A program made the translations under genes and the position numbers. Positions 33,011 to 41,479 of a DNA stretch of 64,000 bases are shown here, piece after piece (the first letter of the stretch is position 1; the number at the start of each line of letters is the position of its first letter). Source of the stretch: Bog-473 sp963807675 (GTDB taxonomy: Bacteria > Actinomycetota > Acidimicrobiia > Acidimicrobiales > RAAP-2); NCBI GenBank assembly GCA_963807675.1, contig CAWECP010000012.1, positions 1,302,001 to 1,366,000 on the forward strand. The letters run 5' to 3'. The notes beneath the pieces are model-generated. The model saw only the letters and a program-made list of their open reading frames with translations, was not told the origin of the DNA and did no database searches.

Positions 33011-34520
33011 GTGCACGTGTCCGGCGCTCCGGGCGGGCCCGCCCCGCTGCGTCCAGCGCCGCCCCGGGACACCCCGGTGCCGGGCACGTTTTCGCTGACC
33101 GAGGACGCGGCGAACCGGGCCTTCGAGGGTGGGTCCGTGCTCCTGGGCGGCAGCCCGCTGCGCCTGTTCCGCCTTTCCGACCGGGGCCGCACCGTGGTCG
33201 ACCGCTGGCGCGCCGGCCAGACGGTGGGGGCCCGCCGGCCGGCGCGGCGGCTCGCCCGGCGGCTCCTGTCGGCCGGCGCGTTCAACCCCCGGCCCACGTC
33301 CTCGGGATTCGGCCCGGACGACGTCACCGTGGTGGTGCCGGTGCGCGACCGGCCGGCCCCCCTGGAGCGCCTGCTCGGCGCGCTCGCCGGCCTGGCCTGT
33401 GTGGTGGTCGACGACGGGTCGTCCGATCCGGCGGCCACCAAGGAGAGCAGCGAGCGCGACGGGGCCCGCTTCGTCGGCCTGGCGGTCAACGCCGGCCCCG
33501 CGGCGCGCGCGCAATGCGGGACTCGCCGTCGCGGGCACGCCGCTCGTGGCCTTCGTCGACTCCGACTGCGTGCCCCCGGTGGGCTGGCTCGAGCCGCTCC
33601 TCGGGCACTTCGACGACCCGCTCGTCGGCGCGGTGGCGCCGCGGATCGTCCCCGCCGCCGCCGAACCGGACCGCGTCGTGGCCCGCTACGAAGCCGTCCG
33701 TTCGTCGCTGGATCGCGGGCCGCGCCCGGCACCGGTGCGGCCCGGCAGCCCCGTCTCCTTCGTGCCCAGCGCGGCGTTGGTGGTCCGGGCCGACGTGGTC
33801 CAGGGCGACGAGCTCTTCGACCCTTCCCTGCGGGGCGGCGAGGACGTCGACCTGGTGTGGCGGCTGGTCGAAGCGGGATGGGACGTCCGCTACGTGCCCG
33901 AGAGCGTCGTGGCGCACGACGGGGCGCCCTCGCTTGGAGCGTTCCTGTCCCGCCGGGCCTTCTACGGGACCACGGCGGGGCCGCTGGCCCGGCTGCACGG
34001 CGACGCCATGGCGCCCGTGCAGGCGTCGGCGTGGTCCGCGGCCGTCTGGCTGTTGGCCCTGGGCCGCCGGCCCGCGCTGGCGGCCGCCGCCGAGGCCCTC
34101 TCGGTCGGCGTCCTGGCCGGCCGCCTGCGCGGGCTGGTGCGGGACCCCGTGCGCGTGGCGTGGCGCATCGCCGGGGATGGCACGGCGCGCTCGGCCGTGC
34201 CGGCCCTGAGCGGACTCGTCCGGACGTGGTCCCCGCTGCTCGTGCTGGGGTTGGCCTTCCCGCGCACTCGCCGCGTGTGCGCGACGGCGCTGCTCGTGCC
34301 GGCGGCCCGCGACCGTGCGCAGGACGCGGGAAGCCTCGACCCCGTGCGCTACGCCGTGCTCCACGTGGCCGACGACCTGGCCTACGGCATCGGTGTGTGG
34401 ACCGGCTGCGTCCGGGCGCGGACGCTGCGCCCGCTTGTCCCGCGCCTCGTGTGGCGGGCACGCGTGTGGACATCCCGCGCGCTGCAGCAGAGCCTGAGCG
34501 CGGACCCCCGATCGGCGTAG
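33011..34520 (+). CDS. mftF: Mycofactocin glycosyltransferase MftF (frame broken once)
   Basis: About 502 residues through one extra base (or a missing CG) near 33509-33516 in a GCGCGCGC run. Before it: FSLTEDAANRAFEGGSVLLGGSPLRLFRL and the GT-A fold VTVVVPVRDRPAPLERLL, VVVDDGSSDP; after it: RNAGLAVAGTPLVAFVDSDCVP (the DxD-type metal site), GEDVDLVWRLVEAGWDVRYVPES and a hydrophobic C-terminus with likely membrane-associated helices. MftF adds beta-1,4-glucose units to the MftE product. It runs divergently from mftA instead of downstream of mftE, so the cluster is split across both strands. Confidence 0.88.
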
Positions 34521-34533
34521 GGACGAAAGTCCC
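34520..34533. promoter_or_regulatory. DosR-like palindrome GGGAC-GAAA-GTCCC
   Basis: Perfect 14-bp inverted repeat starting at the mftF stop codon, 64 bp before the 107-residue gene. The arms are those of the mycobacterial DosR box (GGGAC-N4-GTCCC). It could also be read as a GNRA-loop hairpin ending mftF, but it has no T-run. Compare 21049-21062. Confidence 0.45.
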
Positions 34534-34597
34534 AACCAGCGTTCATCAGGGTCCAACGGCCCTAGAGCCACGGGCCGCGTCTGCAGACACTTGGCAC

Positions 34598-34921
34598 GTG
34601 CCCGAATTTCCCCCCTTTGGCACCGATCGGCCATTTCTGGACAATCTGGAGCGGAACCTCGAGACGCCGGAGGCGCCCGGTGACCGGACCGACGGCGTGG
34701 AACCGTCCGAGGCCGACCGCATCAACTACGCGCAAGTCGCGTTCGAACTCGATCGCATGAAGAAGAAGCTGGCCATCTGGGAGATCTTCGTGCGCTACAT
34801 GAAAGACGGCGCCGACTCGTGGTCGCAGGTGCAGCGCGCCCTCAGCACCGAAGACCTCAACGAAATCGTGCGCATCTGCGACGGCGTCCCCCTACGGGAC
34901 GTGCTGCTCGATCCCCGTTAG
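34598..34921 (+). CDS. Helical protein of unknown function (107 residues)
   Basis: Start GTG 34598, giving PEFPPFGTDRPFLDNLERNLE. An acidic N-terminal linker (LETPEAPGDRTDGVEPSEADR) precedes an amphipathic helical part: INYAQVAFELDRMKKKLAIWEIFVRYMKDG, then WSQVQRALSTEDLNEIVRICDGVPLRDVLLDPR. The codon pattern is clearly coding. No family recognised. It lies between mftF and a GGDEF-EAL gene whose stop overlaps its own by 4 nt, and a DosR-like box sits 64 bp upstream. No Shine-Dalgarno is seen. Confidence 0.6.
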   Translation: MPEFPPFGTDRPFLDNLERNLETPEAPGDRTDGVEPSEADRINYAQVAFELDRMKKKLAIWEIFVRYMKDGADSWSQVQRALSTEDLNEIVRICDGVPLRDVLLDPR

Positions 34922-37101
34922 TCGCGCAGGCTGTGGGCGCCGCGCCAGCCCACCTTGACCTGGACGGGCTTCGCCGAGCACTCCTTCTCCTGACCGATGA
35001 CGTCGATCGCCTGCACCAGGCTGAGCAGGTCGTCGATCCCCTGGGCCGGAGTGGGGACGGCGTAGAGATACCCCTGCCCGTAGTCGCACCCCAGTCGCTG
35101 CAGCTCGACGTGCTGCTCCTCGGCCTCGATCCCCTCCGCCACCACCTGCAGGCCGAATTCCGCGCCGATGGCCAGCACGGAGCGGACGACCATGGACTCC
35201 TCGCTGCCCACGCACACCGAGTCCACGAAGGTCTTGTCGATCTTGATCACGTCGACCGGGAAGCGCTGCAGGTGCGACAACGAGGAGTAGCCGGTGCCGA
35301 AGTCGTCGATGGCGATGGTGACGCCCAGGGACCAGAGGGATTCGAGCAGGGTGCTCGCCCCGGCGACATCGCTGATCAGCGCCCCTTCGGTCACCTCCAC
35401 CATGAGCGCACCGGGTCCGATGCCGGCCTCGGTCATGGCCTGGTGTATTTCGTCGGGCAGGCTCGGGTCGCGCAGCTGCGCGGCGGAGAGGTTGACGCTG
35501 ACCATCATTTTGTCGTCGAACTGGTCACGCCAACGGCGGATGTGGCGGCAGGCCTCGCGCAGGACCAGCTTGCCCAGCGGGACGATCAGACCCGTCTCCT
35601 CGGCCACGTCGAGGAAGTCAGCGGGCGACAGCACCCCCATGGTCGGGTGCCGCCAGCGCACCAGGGCTTCGACCATGTCGACCCGGCCGTCGGCCATGGA
35701 GATGATGGGTTGGTAGTGCACGGAGATCTGCTGGGTCTCGAGCGCGGCCCGCAACCACGACTCCACGTCGAGGCGGTGCATGACGACTTCCTGCATCTCC
35801 TCGGAGAAGAACGCGAATTGGCCCTTCCCGCTGGCCTTGGCGTGGTACATGGCGAGGTCCGCCTGCATCAGGACGGTGTCGGCGTCGGCCCGCTCGCCGA
35901 ACTGCGCGATCCCGATACTGGCGCTGACGCGGAGCTGGTGGCCGGCGACGTCGAAGGGCTTCTCCAGCGCCTCCATGAGCCGGCGGGCCAACAGACTGGC
36001 CCGGTCCTCCGCCGCCCCGGAGCGGTCCTCGACCAGCACGGCGAACTCGTCCCCACCCAGCCGGGCCATCAGGTTGGGCTCGCCCACACAGCCCCGCAGG
36101 CGGTCGCTCACCTCTATGAGCAGCTGGTCCCCGATGCCGTGGCCGAAGCCGTCGTTGACCGTCTTGAAGTCGTCGAGATCGATGAAGAGCACGGACCTGC
36201 GGCAGCCGGCGGGGCCGACCACCCCGATCGACCCCTCCACGCGGCCGCGCAGCAGGGCGCGGTTGGCCAGACCGGTCAACGAATCGTGGAAGGCCCGGTG
36301 CACGAGTTCGTCCTCGAGCACCTTGCGCTCGTCCACGACGCGGTGGTTGATGACGACGCCGCGCACCGTCGGCTCGTCGAGCAGGTTGGTGAACATCGAC
36401 TCCGCCCAGCGCCACCGTCCCCGCGAGTCCGCCAGGCGCATTTCGACGGACTGTGACACGGCGGGATCGGCCAGTACGGCCTCGAACGCGCCCGACGCCG
36501 TCGCCTGGTCGTCGGGGTGCACGAACTCACTCCCCGGCTGGCCGAGCCGGTACCCGGCACCCCAACCCAGGATGCGCTCGACGGCGGGCGACTCCCAGCT
36601 CAGGCAGCCCTGCTCGTCGAGGACCGTGATCATGTCCGTGGCCCGCTGGACCAGGGCCCGGAACCGTTGCTCGCTCTCGCCTTGGGCCTCGGCCTGGACC
36701 GCCCGCGTCGTGGTCCCCCGCACGGCGATGATCAGGTAGGTCACCAGCTCGCCGATCAGGATGAAGAAGATGCCGCGACTGACCCAGTCGCTTGTGGCCT
36801 GGTGAGCGTGCGTGGCCACGTTCGCCGGCAGCAGCGGCCCGGCCATGAACATGGCCACCACGCCCGAGGCCAGGGCGCCGCGGGGGCCGAAGCGCAGGCC
36901 GGCCAGGAAGACCGGGAGGAAGAACCAGTCCGGCGCGGCGCTGTTGGCGCCCCCGACGGCGTAGGCGGCGAAAAAGGCCGCCGGGAACAGGAGGAGGATC
37001 ACGGCGAGCGCCAGCGGCGCGGGCAAGTGGGACAGCGTGAGCCAGGAGATCAACCGGACGGAGCGGGAGTCCGCGTCCCACTGCTTCGAGACCTTGGTCA
37101 C
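34918..37101 (-). CDS. Membrane PAS-GGDEF-EAL cyclic-di-GMP protein
   Basis: 727 residues from GTG 37101. Four or so membrane helices in residues 20-130 (MASE-like: LAVILLLFPAAFFAAYAV, LFPVFLAG-type region, GIFFILIGELVTYLIIAV); PAS domain about 140-260 (RATDMITVLDEQGCLSWES, GRWRWAESMF); GGDEF at 349-353 inside LMARLGGDEFAVLV; EAL domain from about 455 with E478-A-L480, NLSAAQL, VEVTEGAL, IDDFGTGYSSL (598-608) and AEGIEAEEQ. Both active sites look complete, so it may make or hydrolyse c-di-GMP. The RxxD inhibitory site is absent upstream of GGDEF. The longer open frame to 37359 crosses the methyltransferase gene and is rejected. Confidence 0.88.
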   Translation of the reverse strand: MTKVSKQWDADSRSVRLISWLTLSHLPAPLALAVILLLFPAAFFAAYAVGGANSAAPDWFFLPVFLAGLRFGPRGALASGVVAMFMAGPLLPANVATHAHQATSDWVSRGIFFILIGELVTYLIIAVRGTTTRAVQAEAQGESEQRFRALVQRATDMITVLDEQGCLSWESPAVERILGWGAGYRLGQPGSEFVHPDDQATASGAFEAVLADPAVSQSVEMRLADSRGRWRWAESMFTNLLDEPTVRGVVINHRVVDERKVLEDELVHRAFHDSLTGLANRALLRGRVEGSIGVVGPAGCRRSVLFIDLDDFKTVNDGFGHGIGDQLLIEVSDRLRGCVGEPNLMARLGGDEFAVLVEDRSGAAEDRASLLARRLMEALEKPFDVAGHQLRVSASIGIAQFGERADADTVLMQADLAMYHAKASGKGQFAFFSEEMQEVVMHRLDVESWLRAALETQQISVHYQPIISMADGRVDMVEALVRWRHPTMGVLSPADFLDVAEETGLIVPLGKLVLREACRHIRRWRDQFDDKMMVSVNLSAAQLRDPSLPDEIHQAMTEAGIGPGALMVEVTEGALISDVAGASTLLESLWSLGVTIAIDDFGTGYSSLSHLQRFPVDVIKIDKTFVDSVCVGSEESMVVRSVLAIGAEFGLQVVAEGIEAEEQHVELQRLGCDYGQGYLYAVPTPAQGIDDLLSLVQAIDVIGQEKECSAKPVQVKVGWRGAHSLRD

Positions 37102-37174
37102 TGCGTTTCTGTCGGCGACCCCCGCCTGAGAATTGAGAATTATTTCGGACAACCCTCCTGGTGAGGGCGCCTCT

Positions 37175-37999
37175 TCAGCGTTGCCGGCGGGCGCGCCAGA
37201 CCTCGGTGCGGTAGCCCAGGTCGAACGTCGTGTCACCCTCGACGCCCAGGGCATCGCGGAGGAAGCGCCGGGCGCTGTCGAAGACCCGCTGCCGGTCGTC
37301 GTCCTCCATGAGGATGACCCAGCTCCAGGTGCCCAGCAGCCCGACCAGATCGTCGGCATTGAAGGCGACGTCCCAGGTGAAGACCGTGGTCTCGGGTTGG
37401 TCGAACGGGACGCCCGGGGGGATCACCAGCACCTGGTCGGCGCGGTGGGGGTTGCGCAGCGCGGCGGTGAGCTCGGCCGCGCTCCCCTCGTCCAGGGCGA
37501 GGCGCAGATCACCGAGCAGGGTCCGAATCTGCTCGACGAAGGAGGAAATGTCCGGTCCCGACCACATGACGCCGAGCGTCCCGCCGGGAACGAGGACGCG
37601 CCCCACCTCCCGCAGCGTCGGGACCAGGTCCATCCAGTGCCAAGAAGCGCTGGCGAGGACCGCTTCGGCCCAGCCATCGGGCAGCGGGATGGATTCACCC
37701 GTGCCGGCCAACGCCCGCACCTCGGGCAGGGTCTGGGTCAGCACCTCCCGCATGCGGTCGTCCGGCTCGACGGCGACCACCTCGTCCGCCCGCCCCAGGA
37801 GCTGGCGGGTCAGCCCGCCCGTGCCGGCGCCGAGGTCGACCACGCGACCGACGTGGCCCGGGAGCAGCCAGTCCACCGCCTCGGCCGACGGGGCCGGGCG
37901 GTAGCGCCCGTAGTGGTCCGCGATGGAGCCGAAGCTCGAGGCGCGCTCGGCCTTCTGCTCGGGCGTCACGGCGTGAGGTGCCGGTTCCGCGCTGGTCAC
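37175..37999 (-). CDS. Class I SAM-dependent methyltransferase
   Basis: 274 residues from GTG 37999. N-terminal FGSIADHYGRYRPAPSAEAVDWLL, motif I VVDLGAGTGGL, then VVAVEPDDRM, ASASWHWMD and GRVLVPGGTLGVMWSGPD. The FGxxAxxYxxxRPxYP opening and the SWHW block mark a common actinobacterial methyltransferase_11 group of unknown substrate. TATGGT 6 nt before the GTG (minus strand, 38006-38011) is a leaderless -10. Located inside the mycofactocin island, divergent from mftD; no known role in that pathway. Confidence 0.82.
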   Translation of the reverse strand: MTSAEPAPHAVTPEQKAERASSFGSIADHYGRYRPAPSAEAVDWLLPGHVGRVVDLGAGTGGLTRQLLGRADEVVAVEPDDRMREVLTQTLPEVRALAGTGESIPLPDGWAEAVLASASWHWMDLVPTLREVGRVLVPGGTLGVMWSGPDISSFVEQIRTLLGDLRLALDEGSAAELTAALRNPHRADQVLVIPPGVPFDQPETTVFTWDVAFNADDLVGLLGTWSWVILMEDDDRQRVFDSARRFLRDALGVEGDTTFDLGYRTEVWRARRQR

Positions 38000-38005
38000 G
38001 GGCTG

Positions 38006-38011
38006 ACCATA
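38006..38011 (-). promoter_or_regulatory. -10 element TATGGT, leaderless start
   Basis: Ends 6 nt before the GTG at 37999 of the methyltransferase; no Shine-Dalgarno. Confidence 0.5.
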
Positions 38012-38102
38012 ACGGCCGGACCTCGATCTCGCCCCGGGCGCGTAGAGTCTCCCGGTCGGCGCTGCGCCGATCGACGGACGCGGCGGCACGAGAGGGTTCG
38101 GT

Positions 38103-39275
38103 ATGGCGAACGAGTGGTTCGAAACGGTGGCCGAGGCGCAGCGCCGGGCGAAGAAGCGGTTGCCGAAATCGGTCTACGGCGCCCTCGTCGCCGGCTCGGA
38201 GCGGGGCACCACGCTCGAGGACAACGTCGCCGCCTTCGGCGAGCTCGGGTTCGCCCCCCACGTCGCCGGCTTGGCGGCCAGTAGGGACCTGACCACGAAG
38301 GTCATGGGCCAGGAGATCTCGTTCCCGGTCGTCATCTCGCCCACCGGGGTGCAGGCCGTGCACCCCGAGGGCGAAGTCGCGGTGGCCCGCGCCGCGGCGG
38401 CGCGCGGCACCGCCATGGGGCTGAGCTCGTTCGCCAGCATGCCCATCGAGGACGTCGTGGCGGCCAACCCGCAGACCTTCTTCCAGATCTACTGGATCGG
38501 GTCGCGCGACCAGATCATGGCGCGGGTCGAGCGGGCGCGGGCGGCCGGCGCCGTCGGCCTCATCGCCACCCTCGACTGGTCGTTCTCCCACGGGCGCGAC
38601 TGGGGCAGCCCCACCATCCCCGAGGCGATGAACGTGCGCACCATGTTGCGGTTCGCCCCCGAGGCGCTGACGCACCCCCGCTGGTTCTGGTCCTTCGCCA
38701 AGACCGGAAAGGCGCCCGACCTGACGACTCCCAACATGGTGGCCAAGGGCGAGCAGGCGCCGACGTTCTTCGGCGCCTACGGCGAGTGGATGGGTACGCC
38801 GCCACCCAGCTGGGAGGACGTGGCGTGGCTGCGCGAGCAGTGGGGCGGCCCCTTCATGCTCAAGGGGGTCAGCCGCGTCGACGACGCCCGGCGGGCCGTC
38901 GACGCCGGGGTGACGGCCATTTCCGTGTCGAACCACGGCGGCAACAACCTCGACGGCACGCCGGCGACCATCCGCACCCTGCCGGCAGTGGCTGAGGCGG
39001 TCGGCGACCAGATCGAGGTGCTGCTCGACGGCGGGGTGCGGCGCGGCGGCGACGCCGTCAAGGCGGTGGCGCTGGGAGCGCGCGCCGTCATGATCGGGCG
39101 CGCCTACCTGTGGGGATTGGCGGCCAATGGTCAGGCCGGTGTCGAGAACGTCCTGGACCTGCTGCGCAGCGGCTTCGAGTCAGCCCTGCTCGGGCTCGGG
39201 CACGCGTCGGCGCACGAACTGAGCCCGGCCGACCTGGTGATCCCCGAGGGCTTCGCCCGCCCCCTCGGGGTCTGA
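38103..39275 (+). CDS. mftD: Pre-mycofactocin synthase MftD (FMN-dependent)
   Basis: 390 residues. Alpha-hydroxy-acid oxidase (lactate dehydrogenase-like) barrel: LPKSVYGALVAGSERGTTLEDNVAAF, FPVVISPTGVQAVHPEGEVAVARAA, LSSFASMPIEDV, IYWIG, GPFMLKGVSRVDDARRAVDAG (Lys), SNHGGNNLDG (catalytic His, Arg-equivalent loop), LLDGGVRRGGDAVKAVALGA. MftD oxidatively deaminates AHDP to pre-mycofactocin, forming the redox-active carbonyl. Here it lies 3.6 kb from mftF and on the opposite strand to mftABCE, transcribed alone; TAGAGT at 38043-38048 may be its -10 with GAGAGGG as Shine-Dalgarno. Confidence 0.9.
   Translation: MANEWFETVAEAQRRAKKRLPKSVYGALVAGSERGTTLEDNVAAFGELGFAPHVAGLAASRDLTTKVMGQEISFPVVISPTGVQAVHPEGEVAVARAAAARGTAMGLSSFASMPIEDVVAANPQTFFQIYWIGSRDQIMARVERARAAGAVGLIATLDWSFSHGRDWGSPTIPEAMNVRTMLRFAPEALTHPRWFWSFAKTGKAPDLTTPNMVAKGEQAPTFFGAYGEWMGTPPPSWEDVAWLREQWGGPFMLKGVSRVDDARRAVDAGVTAISVSNHGGNNLDGTPATIRTLPAVAEAVGDQIEVLLDGGVRRGGDAVKAVALGARAVMIGRAYLWGLAANGQAGVENVLDLLRSGFESALLGLGHASAHELSPADLVIPEGFARPLGV
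39242..39270 (+). terminator. 9-bp GC hairpin at the 3' end of mftD
   Basis: CCCCGAGGG (39242-39250) pairs perfectly with CCCTCGGGG (39262-39270), inside the last codons of mftD. A second palindrome GACGCG-C-CGCGTC follows at 39278-39290 between the convergent mftD and alcohol dehydrogenase stops. No T-run. Confidence 0.45.
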
Positions 39276-39288
39276 GCGACGCGCCGCG

Positions 39289-40443
39289 TCAGTCGTCGAA
39301 CTTGACGACGCCGCGGATGATGGTGCCGGCGGCCTGGTCGTCGTAACCCTGCTGCACCTGGTCGAGCGTGTACTCCTGGGTGATGAGCTCGTCGATCTCG
39401 AGCAGGCCCTTGTCGTAGAGGTTGAGCAGGTTCGGCACCTGTACCCGGGGGCTCTGTGACCCGAAGACGGTGCCGAGGACGGCCTGGTTGAACATGGCCA
39501 GGTTGAAGAGGTTGAGCTTGACGTCCATCTGATCGAACGGCGCGATCGCCGTCACCACGATCCGAGCGTCTTTCGAGCCGCAGGCGCAGGCGGCCGCGAT
39601 GAGCTCGCCCCTGAGCACGCCGGGCGTCAGGATGACCACGTCGGCGTTGCGACCCATGGTCAGCTCGGGCAGCATCATCTGCGCGTCGGCGAGCGAGGCC
39701 GCCGTGTGCGTGGCCCCGATCTCCTTGGCCTTCTCGAGCTTGAAGGGAACGGGGTCGACCGCAACGATGGTGCGCGCGCCGGCGATGCGGGCGCCCTGGA
39801 TGGCCCCGGAGCCCACGCCGCCGCAGCCGGCGACCACCACTGTCTCACCCGGCTTGACCTTGCCCCGGTCGACCGCCGAGCCGAACCCGGTGGCGATGCC
39901 ACAGCTGATGAGCGCCGCCGCTTTCATGTTGTCCCATGGGTTGATGTGCACGAGCGAGTTCTCGTGCACGACCATTTCGTCCGCGAAGGTTCCCAGCTGC
40001 GCCATGCGGTTCAGGTTCTCGCCCCCCAGGTGGTAGCGGTAGGTGCCGTCGCTGATCATGCCGCCCGCCAGGGTCATCATGCCGAGGTCGCAGAGGTTCT
40101 GGCGCCCGGATGCGCACCAGTGGCAGGTCCCACAGGACGGGATGAAGGACACGGCGACGTGGTCGCCCTCCGCCACCTGGGTCACATTGGTCCCGACCTC
40201 GGTCACGATGCCCGAGCCCTCGTGCCCGCCGACCACCGGGAACATGGACTTCACGCCCATCAGCTCGAGCACCTCTGGCGTCTGGCTGATGTCGCCGTTG
40301 CGCAGGTGCTCGTCCGAGTGGCACATGCCCGACCAGACCATCTTCACCCGCACCTCGCGGTTGCGGGGCGGGTCGATTTCGATCTCCTCGGTCTTCCAGG
40401 GCTCGTTCAGCCCGGTGCACACCGCCGCACGCGTCGTTGCCAT
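39289..40443 (-). CDS. NDMA-dependent (mycofactocin-linked) alcohol dehydrogenase
   Basis: 384 residues from ATG 40443. Zinc-dependent MDR dehydrogenase: catalytic zinc Cys in WSGMCHSDEHLRNGD and His in VVGGHEGSG; structural zinc in CGTCHWCASGRQNLC; Rossmann GCGGVGSGAIQGARIAGA. The long inserted segments (SQTPEVLELMGVKSMFP, GMMTLAGGMISDGTYRYHL) are those of the NDMA-dependent alcohol dehydrogenases, which retain NAD(H) and use mycofactocin as external electron acceptor. Convergent with mftD (13-bp gap), which fits the functional link. Substrate alcohol unknown. Confidence 0.9.
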   Translation of the reverse strand: MATTRAAVCTGLNEPWKTEEIEIDPPRNREVRVKMVWSGMCHSDEHLRNGDISQTPEVLELMGVKSMFPVVGGHEGSGIVTEVGTNVTQVAEGDHVAVSFIPSCGTCHWCASGRQNLCDLGMMTLAGGMISDGTYRYHLGGENLNRMAQLGTFADEMVVHENSLVHINPWDNMKAAALISCGIATGFGSAVDRGKVKPGETVVVAGCGGVGSGAIQGARIAGARTIVAVDPVPFKLEKAKEIGATHTAASLADAQMMLPELTMGRNADVVILTPGVLRGELIAAACACGSKDARIVVTAIAPFDQMDVKLNLFNLAMFNQAVLGTVFGSQSPRVQVPNLLNLYDKGLLEIDELITQEYTLDQVQQGYDDQAAGTIIRGVVKFDD

Positions 40444-40528
40444 CGTCAGTCCCTCCCTGAGGTTCGCGTCAACCAGACGCCTCCTCAGTATCGTCGCCTG
40501 CCCGGCCGGGGACAACCGGGCCCGGCGG

Positions 40529-40534
40529 TAGTGT
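40529..40534 (+). promoter_or_regulatory. -10 element TAGTGT, leaderless start
   Basis: Ends 6 nt before GTG 40541; no Shine-Dalgarno. Confidence 0.5.
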
Positions 40535-40540
40535 GCCCGC

Positions 40541-41479
40541 GTGCCCGTCCCTGCCGAATTCGCCGACGTGGCCGCCCGGGTGCGCAACTGGGGGCGGTGG
40601 GGGCCCGACGACGAAATCGGCACTCTCAACTTCATCGATGACGAGGCGCGACGGCGTGGCGCGGCGTCGGTGGTGTCGGGCCGGGCCTTCGCCCTCGGGC
40701 TGCCCCTTTCGGAGGCGGAGGGGATCCAGGCCGGATTCATCGAGGGCCGGGTCAATCCGACCCGCGCCATGGTCCAGGTCAACCTCCCGGTCAACGCCGA
40801 GCAACCCGACTGGGTCTGCTTCAGCGAGGACGTCCTCACCCTGGCCACCCAGTGCGCCACCCACTGGGACGCGCTGGCCCACAGCAGCTACGGCGGGGTC
40901 ATCTACAACGGCTATCCGGCCTCGACCGTCTCCGCCGACGGTGCGGCACGGTGTGGCATCCACCGGCTCACCACGGTCGTGAGCCGGGGCATCCTGCTCG
41001 ACGTCGCCCGCGCCCTCGGGCTGGGAGTGCTGGACCCGGGGCACCCGATCAGTCCCGACGACCTGGACGCGGCGTGCGAGCTGGCCCAGGTGGCCGTCGA
41101 GCCGGGTGACATCGTGCTGGTGCGCACCGGCCAAATGGTGCATCTCGCCCCCGGGCGACGCGACCTGCTCGCCTACACGTTCCCGTCGCCCGGCCTCACC
41201 GTGGAGACGGCGGAGTGGTTCCACGCGCATGACGTCGCCGCCGTCGCCACGGACACGCTCCCGTTCGAGGTCATCCCCTGCCAGTACGAGGACGCCTACC
41301 TGCCGGTGCACCTCCTGCACCTGGTGGAGATGGGCCTGACCCAGGGCCAGAACTGGGTGCTCGACGCGCTGGCCGACGATTGCGCAGCCGACGGTCGCTA
41401 CGCCTTTCTGCTCGACGCCACCCCGCTGTCGTTGACGGCAGGCCTGGGCTCGCCCCTCAACCCCGTCGCGCTCAAGTAG
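40541..41479 (+). CDS. Cyclase family protein (kynurenine formamidase-like)
   Basis: 312 residues. The metal-binding cyclase motif appears as TQCATHWDALAHSSYGG (HxGTHxDxPxH-type), followed by GILLDVARALG, VEPGDIVLVRTGQM and the C-terminal IPCQYEDAYLPVHLLHLVEMG. The opening WGRWGPDDEIGTLNFI is typical of the actinobacterial clade. Metal-dependent hydrolase; substrates in the family range from N-formylkynurenine to isatin and cyclic polyketides. Leaderless -10 TAGTGT just upstream. Its stop region overlaps the end of the converging TetR gene by 8 nt. Confidence 0.85.
   Translation: MPVPAEFADVAARVRNWGRWGPDDEIGTLNFIDDEARRRGAASVVSGRAFALGLPLSEAEGIQAGFIEGRVNPTRAMVQVNLPVNAEQPDWVCFSEDVLTLATQCATHWDALAHSSYGGVIYNGYPASTVSADGAARCGIHRLTTVVSRGILLDVARALGLGVLDPGHPISPDDLDAACELAQVAVEPGDIVLVRTGQMVHLAPGRRDLLAYTFPSPGLTVETAEWFHAHDVAAVATDTLPFEVIPCQYEDAYLPVHLLHLVEMGLTQGQNWVLDALADDCAADGRYAFLLDATPLSLTAGLGSPLNPVALK

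Noticed and set aside
34520..34533. Intrinsic terminator of mftF
   Set aside because: The hairpin has only 5 bp and no T-run; its match to the site at 21049 and to the DosR core favours an operator, though a terminator role is not excluded.
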